Source: an uncultured Myxococcales bacterium (lineage in GTDB: Bacteria; Myxococcota_A; Polyangia; Polyangiales; Polyangiaceae). From it: a stretch of 8,087 bases of DNA. Position 1 is the stretch's first letter, and every line of letters starts with the position of its first letter. The DNA is taken from the NCBI GenBank assembly GCA_937998045.1, contig CALKVG010000143.1, positions 1 to 8,087 on the forward strand. The letters run 5' to 3'. This document shows, one piece after another, positions 5,277-8,087 of this stretch. Under the pieces are notes generated by a model. It had not been told where the DNA came from. It ran no database searches and saw only the letters and a list, made by a program, of their open reading frames with translations. The translations under genes were made by a program, and so were the position numbers.

Positions 5277-6435
5277 TCGAGCGCGTATCGCGAGTCTCCG
5301 GGATGCGGCCGCTGCTGCCGTCGTCGCGACCATCGGTGTCAGCTGCGCGGCGGTCGTCGACGAGTCGGGTCGGCCTTGCCCTTGCCTCGATGGTTACGTC
5401 TGCTGCACGGGCACGTGCGTTCCTGAAGGGTCCACTTGTGCGGATTCGGGCAGCGCGGTGTCCGTCGATGCCGGTGCGCTCGACGCGTCGCCGCGGGAAG
5501 CCGACGCACCGGAGGCCACGTCGCCGCTCGAAGCGGACGCGCCGGACGGGGCGTCGCCGCCGGAAGCGGACGCGCCGGACGGGGCGTCGCCGCCGGAAGC
5601 CGACGCGCCGGAAGCCGCGACGCGCGACGCGAGTGGGCCCGATGTGGCGGCAGTCTGCGCATCGCTCCCGGCACCGCGGGTGCATTTCCCGTTTTCAGAC
5701 TGCGCCGGCTCGGGGACGGTTCGGGACGTGGCGGGAGGTGCAACGGGGACGCTCGAGGGAGCCGGAGTCCACTGCGACCGTTCGCCCGTGGGCGGCGCGC
5801 TGCGCTTCGACGGCGCAGACGACGCCGGTTTCGGGAGCTACGTCCATGTCGCCGGCTCGCTCGACGCAGGCGCTCCCGCGTGTGGGGAGGCGGGAACGTG
5901 CTCGCCAGGCTGGCCGTTTGGAAGCGGAATCACCGTATCCGCCTTGCTCTACGTCGCGAGCACGGGCTCGTACGAGAACATCCTGGGCCAGTGGTATTAC
6001 GATGACTCCTACATCTTCAATACGTACTACGACTCCACACTTGGCCAGCAGATCCTCCGTTTCTCGGTCCAGCCGGCGGGAGCGGCGCAGCCGGCAAACG
6101 TGAGCGCCGCTCTCCAGCCGACTGGGGCGCCTCCCTCACCCGGGTGGTCGCACTGGGTCGGCGTGTACGACGGGGCGGCGATGACCCTCTACAAGGACGG
6201 GCAAGTCGTCGCGGCGCAGAACCTCGACGCAGGAGGCGCGCTGCAGTGCACGGGCGTCCCGCTCGAGCTCGGGGTCGTCGGCAGGCAGGGCCCCTGCGCC
6301 GACCTCAACGAATCGTATTTCACCGGCGGGTTGGGTGACCTCCAGATCTTCGACGTCGCTCTGAACGCCGCGCAGGTGCAGGCGCTCGAGTGCAGTCTCG
6401 GGTGGCGCGCCGGTTCCGCCGACGCCTCGCCGTAG
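5263..6435 (+). CDS. Secreted LamG-domain protein with cysteine module and repeat linker
   Basis: This is a 390-residue exported protein. A signal peptide (basic 'RSSRARIASLR', then an Ala/Val-rich core) ends near 'IGVSC'. Cys28 could be lipidated, although glycine at -3 makes the lipobox weak. Next comes a small cysteine module (C39, C41, C47, C48, C52, C59; pattern CxCx5CCx3Cx6C) like those on many myxobacterial surface proteins. A linker of 11-residue repeats EADAPDGASPP follows (about 79-119). The C-terminal part (about 138-377) is a concanavalin-like LamG jelly roll: 'HFPFSDCAGSGTVRDVAGG', 'GGALRFDGADD', 'ITVSALLYV', 'HWVGVYDGAAMTLYKDGQVV' and 'GGLGDLQIFDVALNAAQV'. Such domains usually bind carbohydrate or protein ligands, often with calcium. 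No catalytic residues are evident. The start overlaps the end of the caspase gene by 14 bp and lacks a clear ribosome site, so it is probably translated by coupling. It likely works with, or is displayed under control of, the sigma/caspase system. Confidence 0.85.
   Translation: MGRSSRARIASLRDAAAAAVVATIGVSCAAVVDESGRPCPCLDGYVCCTGTCVPEGSTCADSGSAVSVDAGALDASPREADAPEATSPLEADAPDGASPPEADAPDGASPPEADAPEAATRDASGPDVAAVCASLPAPRVHFPFSDCAGSGTVRDVAGGATGTLEGAGVHCDRSPVGGALRFDGADDAGFGSYVHVAGSLDAGAPACGEAGTCSPGWPFGSGITVSALLYVASTGSYENILGQWYYDDSYIFNTYYDSTLGQQILRFSVQPAGAAQPANVSAALQPTGAPPSPGWSHWVGVYDGAAMTLYKDGQVVAAQNLDAGGALQCTGVPLELGVVGRQGPCADLNESYFTGGLGDLQIFDVALNAAQVQALECSLGWRAGSADASP
5497..5619 (+). repeat. 33-bp in-frame tandem repeat in the LamG gene linker
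   Basis: There are three full 33-bp units (5497-5529, 5530-5562, 5563-5595) and a partial fourth (5596-5619). Units two and three encode the identical 11-mer EADAPDGASPP and are nearly identical in DNA, while the first has diverged (EADAPEATSPL). The unit length is a multiple of three, so copy-number change would only lengthen or shorten the acidic, Pro-rich linker. Confidence 0.9.
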
Positions 6436-6438
6436 GAA

Positions 6439-8087
6439 TCAGGCGCGCGCTGGAGACGGCGCCTCGGCGGGCCCCGGGATGAGGGCCGCGTGCCTCATGT
6501 TCTCGAGGTAGCGACGCAGCGTGTGTTCGTCGATGTCCGGGAGCCACGCCGGCTCGCCCAGGGCCTCGAGCCGCGCGCGCAAGCGGCCGTTGTCGAACAA
6601 CACTTCGCTCGCCGACGGTCGGTCCCAGTGATGGAGAATCGGGAGCATCGACCGGTGCTGCTGCACCGGTGAGAGCGCCACGAGGCGCGCGCGGAGCTGT
6701 TTCACCCAGTCTTCGTAGTCGTCGATCCGCGCCAGCGGATACCCGGCGCGCTGGATCCAGCTCACCATCGTGTCGAGAGACACGCCGTCGTAGTTGTGTC
6801 CGTTGACGGCCTGGTACGTGGCGAAGCCCGCGCCGGTGTTCACCGAGATGGCGCCGATCGCACGGGCGATGACGTCGACCGGGAGCCCGTCGAAGTGCCG
6901 CGCCGCGCCCTCGGCGTAGAACGACCGCGGCGCGATCCCGGTGACGATCACGCTCTCAAGCAGGCGGGTCAGAAAGTCCGTCGTGTTGACCGGCCCGACG
7001 TAGGCGCACGGGGGCATGATCATGCTGCAGCGGAACACCGATACGGGTACACCGGTGCGCGACTCGAAGTCGCGCGCGAGGAGCTCGTCGGCCCACTTGC
7101 TCGTCGAGTAACCGACGGCGTAACCCGAGTCGACCGGCCGGCTCTTCCAGAGCGCGAGCGCGTCTTCGTCCTCGCGAACCGGTTCGACCCGATCGACGCC
7201 GCCGGCCACGCCGACCGTCGAGAGCAGCGAGAGCGGCGCCCGACGGCGCAAGGCGAGGCGAATCATCTCCACCGTCCCGAGCACGTTCGGCTCGAAGAGC
7301 TGGGCGTACGAGAACGCGTGGTTGACGAGCGCGCCGTTGTGGACGATGGCGGACACCTGGCTCGCGAGATGATCCCAGCGAGCGGGCGACAGTCCGAGGC
7401 GAGGTTCGATGAGATCGCCCGCGATCACCTCGAGGCTTCCTTCGGTCGAGGAGAGCTCGGCGAAGCGGCTGGGGAGCGCGGGGTCGACGCCCTCGTAGGA
7501 CGCCGCGAGGCGCTGGCGCGCAGACTCGTCGCTCCTCGCGCGCACGATCGCGACCAGCTTCCCGTGCCGGGGTGCGAGGCGCTCGAGCAGATCCAGAACA
7601 AGAAAGCGCCCGAGGAACCCGTTGGCGCCGGTCAAGACGACGGTCGGCGGTCCGCTCGGGGGGGCGCCGGAGGCCGCCGCCAGCTCGGCGGACGACAGGA
7701 ACCGCTCGATGCGCAGGTCCTCCGCGCGTACGGCGCTCGCCCCCGCGCCGTGGACGTCGGCGAAGGTGACTCGCCGCTCGGCCGCTCCCGAGAGGCGTTG
7801 GCGGATCGCGTCCACGATGCTCGCGACGCTGCTCGTGGGATCCAGGACGAGCCCGACCGACAGGTCCACGCCGGTCAGCGCGGCGATGTGCGCGACGAGC
7901 TCCACCGCGCCGAGGGAGTCCCCTCCGAGGTTCACGAAGCCCCGCGTCTTGTCGAGCGCCTCCGGCTCGGCGATGCCGAGCGTCAGCGCGAACGCGCGCG
8001 CGATCTTGTGGTCGATCGGGCGGTCGCGGTCCAGTTCGAGAGCGTGCAGCTCCTCGAGCTGGCGCCGCTCGATCGCGTCGTGCCTCG
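6439..8087 (-). CDS. car: Carboxylic acid reductase, carrier and reductase domains (N-terminal part outside window)
   Basis: This is the C-terminal 548 residues of a carboxylic acid reductase, which uses ATP and NADPH to turn a carboxylic acid into an aldehyde. The peptidyl-carrier domain is visible with the phosphopantetheine site GGDSL (serine codon 7915-7917). The NADPH-dependent thioester reductase domain follows: Rossmann motif TGANGFLG (about 7632-7609), 'HNGALVNH', 'LLSTVGVAGG', and the catalytic YxxxK in 'GYSTSKWADELL' (Tyr 7108-7110, Lys 7096-7098). Further matches to the family are 'TGIAPRSFY', 'HFDGLPVDVIA' and 'IDDYEDW'. The reading frame stays open to the window edge, so the adenylation domain that selects the acid lies beyond; the substrate (fatty or aromatic acid) is unknown. 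The GTG at 7935 sits inside the carrier domain and is not the real start. An NRPS-like protein ending in a reductase is the main alternative. The stop lies 3 bp from that of the convergent LamG gene. Confidence 0.93.
   Translation of the reverse strand, partial: RHDAIERRQLEELHALELDRDRPIDHKIARAFALTLGIAEPEALDKTRGFVNLGGDSLGAVELVAHIAALTGVDLSVGLVLDPTSSVASIVDAIRQRLSGAAERRVTFADVHGAGASAVRAEDLRIERFLSSAELAAASGAPPSGPPTVVLTGANGFLGRFLVLDLLERLAPRHGKLVAIVRARSDESARQRLAASYEGVDPALPSRFAELSSTEGSLEVIAGDLIEPRLGLSPARWDHLASQVSAIVHNGALVNHAFSYAQLFEPNVLGTVEMIRLALRRRAPLSLLSTVGVAGGVDRVEPVREDEDALALWKSRPVDSGYAVGYSTSKWADELLARDFESRTGVPVSVFRCSMIMPPCAYVGPVNTTDFLTRLLESVIVTGIAPRSFYAEGAARHFDGLPVDVIARAIGAISVNTGAGFATYQAVNGHNYDGVSLDTMVSWIQRAGYPLARIDDYEDWVKQLRARLVALSPVQQHRSMLPILHHWDRPSASEVLFDNGRLRARLEALGEPAWLPDIDEHTLRRYLENMRHAALIPGPAEAPSPARA

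Noticed and set aside
3675..5333. Long open frame on the minus strand opposite the caspase gene
   Set aside because: It is an antisense shadow of a gene with clear catalytic motifs; the product has no recognisable domain or ribosome site.
6441..6464. AGGCGC/GCGCCT hairpin at the LamG/reductase convergent end
   Set aside because: It is only a 6-bp stem with a 12-nt loop, has no T-run, and lies within the last codons of the reductase gene; not enough to call a terminator.
6651..6670. Perfect 8-bp inverted repeat with a 4-nt loop (ACCGGTGC/GCACCGGT)
   Set aside because: It lies inside conserved coding sequence of the reductase gene (SPVQQHRS), and one such repeat is expected by chance in 8 kb of GC-rich DNA.
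7933..7935. GTG as start of the reductase gene
   Set aside because: It lies in the carrier-domain motif just before GGDSL, and matching carrier-domain sequence continues upstream to the window edge.

Overview
This window is very GC-rich and densely coding. Several genes encode exported lipoproteins with Ser/Gly-rich or Asp/Ala/Pro-rich linkers, one carries a CxC...CC...C cysteine module, and there is an ECF sigma / anti-sigma / caspase cluster. Together these suggest a chromosome of a myxobacterium (Myxococcota, probably a Polyangiales-like lineage). That assignment is inferred from gene content and composition, not from a marker gene. I see no rRNA, tRNA, CRISPR array, insertion sequence or phage gene.

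Layout. The left edge (1-392, +) holds the end of an ABC-exporter ATPase. It converges on a thaumatin-family lipoprotein gene (427-1446, -). A 227-bp divergent spacer with a strong 16-bp inverted repeat (1570-1617) separates this from a small SRPBCC/AHSA1-type protein gene (1674-2135, +). After a 197-bp spacer comes a tight four-gene set on the + strand (2333-6435): an ECF-type sigma factor, a zinc-finger membrane anti-sigma factor, an exported caspase-fold (C14) protein with an EF-hand, and a LamG-domain secreted protein. Junctions are a 13-bp overlap, a 2-bp gap and a 14-bp overlap, so they are very likely one translationally coupled operon. Three bases beyond it, on the opposite strand, ends a carboxylic acid reductase gene (6439-8087, -), whose N-terminal adenylation part lies outside the window.

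How the genes may work together. The four-gene operon is the most interesting part. The anti-sigma places a zinc-binding sigma-inhibitory domain in the cytoplasm and a DUF4384-like domain outside the inner membrane. The caspase-like protein has an export signal, a His/Cys dyad and a complete calcium-binding EF-hand loop, so it should act on the same extracytoplasmic side. A plausible model is a calcium- or envelope-signal-responsive protease that acts on or through the anti-sigma to release the sigma factor, with the LamG protein as a partner or surface ligand-binding component. This is inference; only the domains, topology signals and gene order are visible. The flanking ABC, thaumatin-like, SRPBCC and reductase genes show no obvious functional link to the operon.
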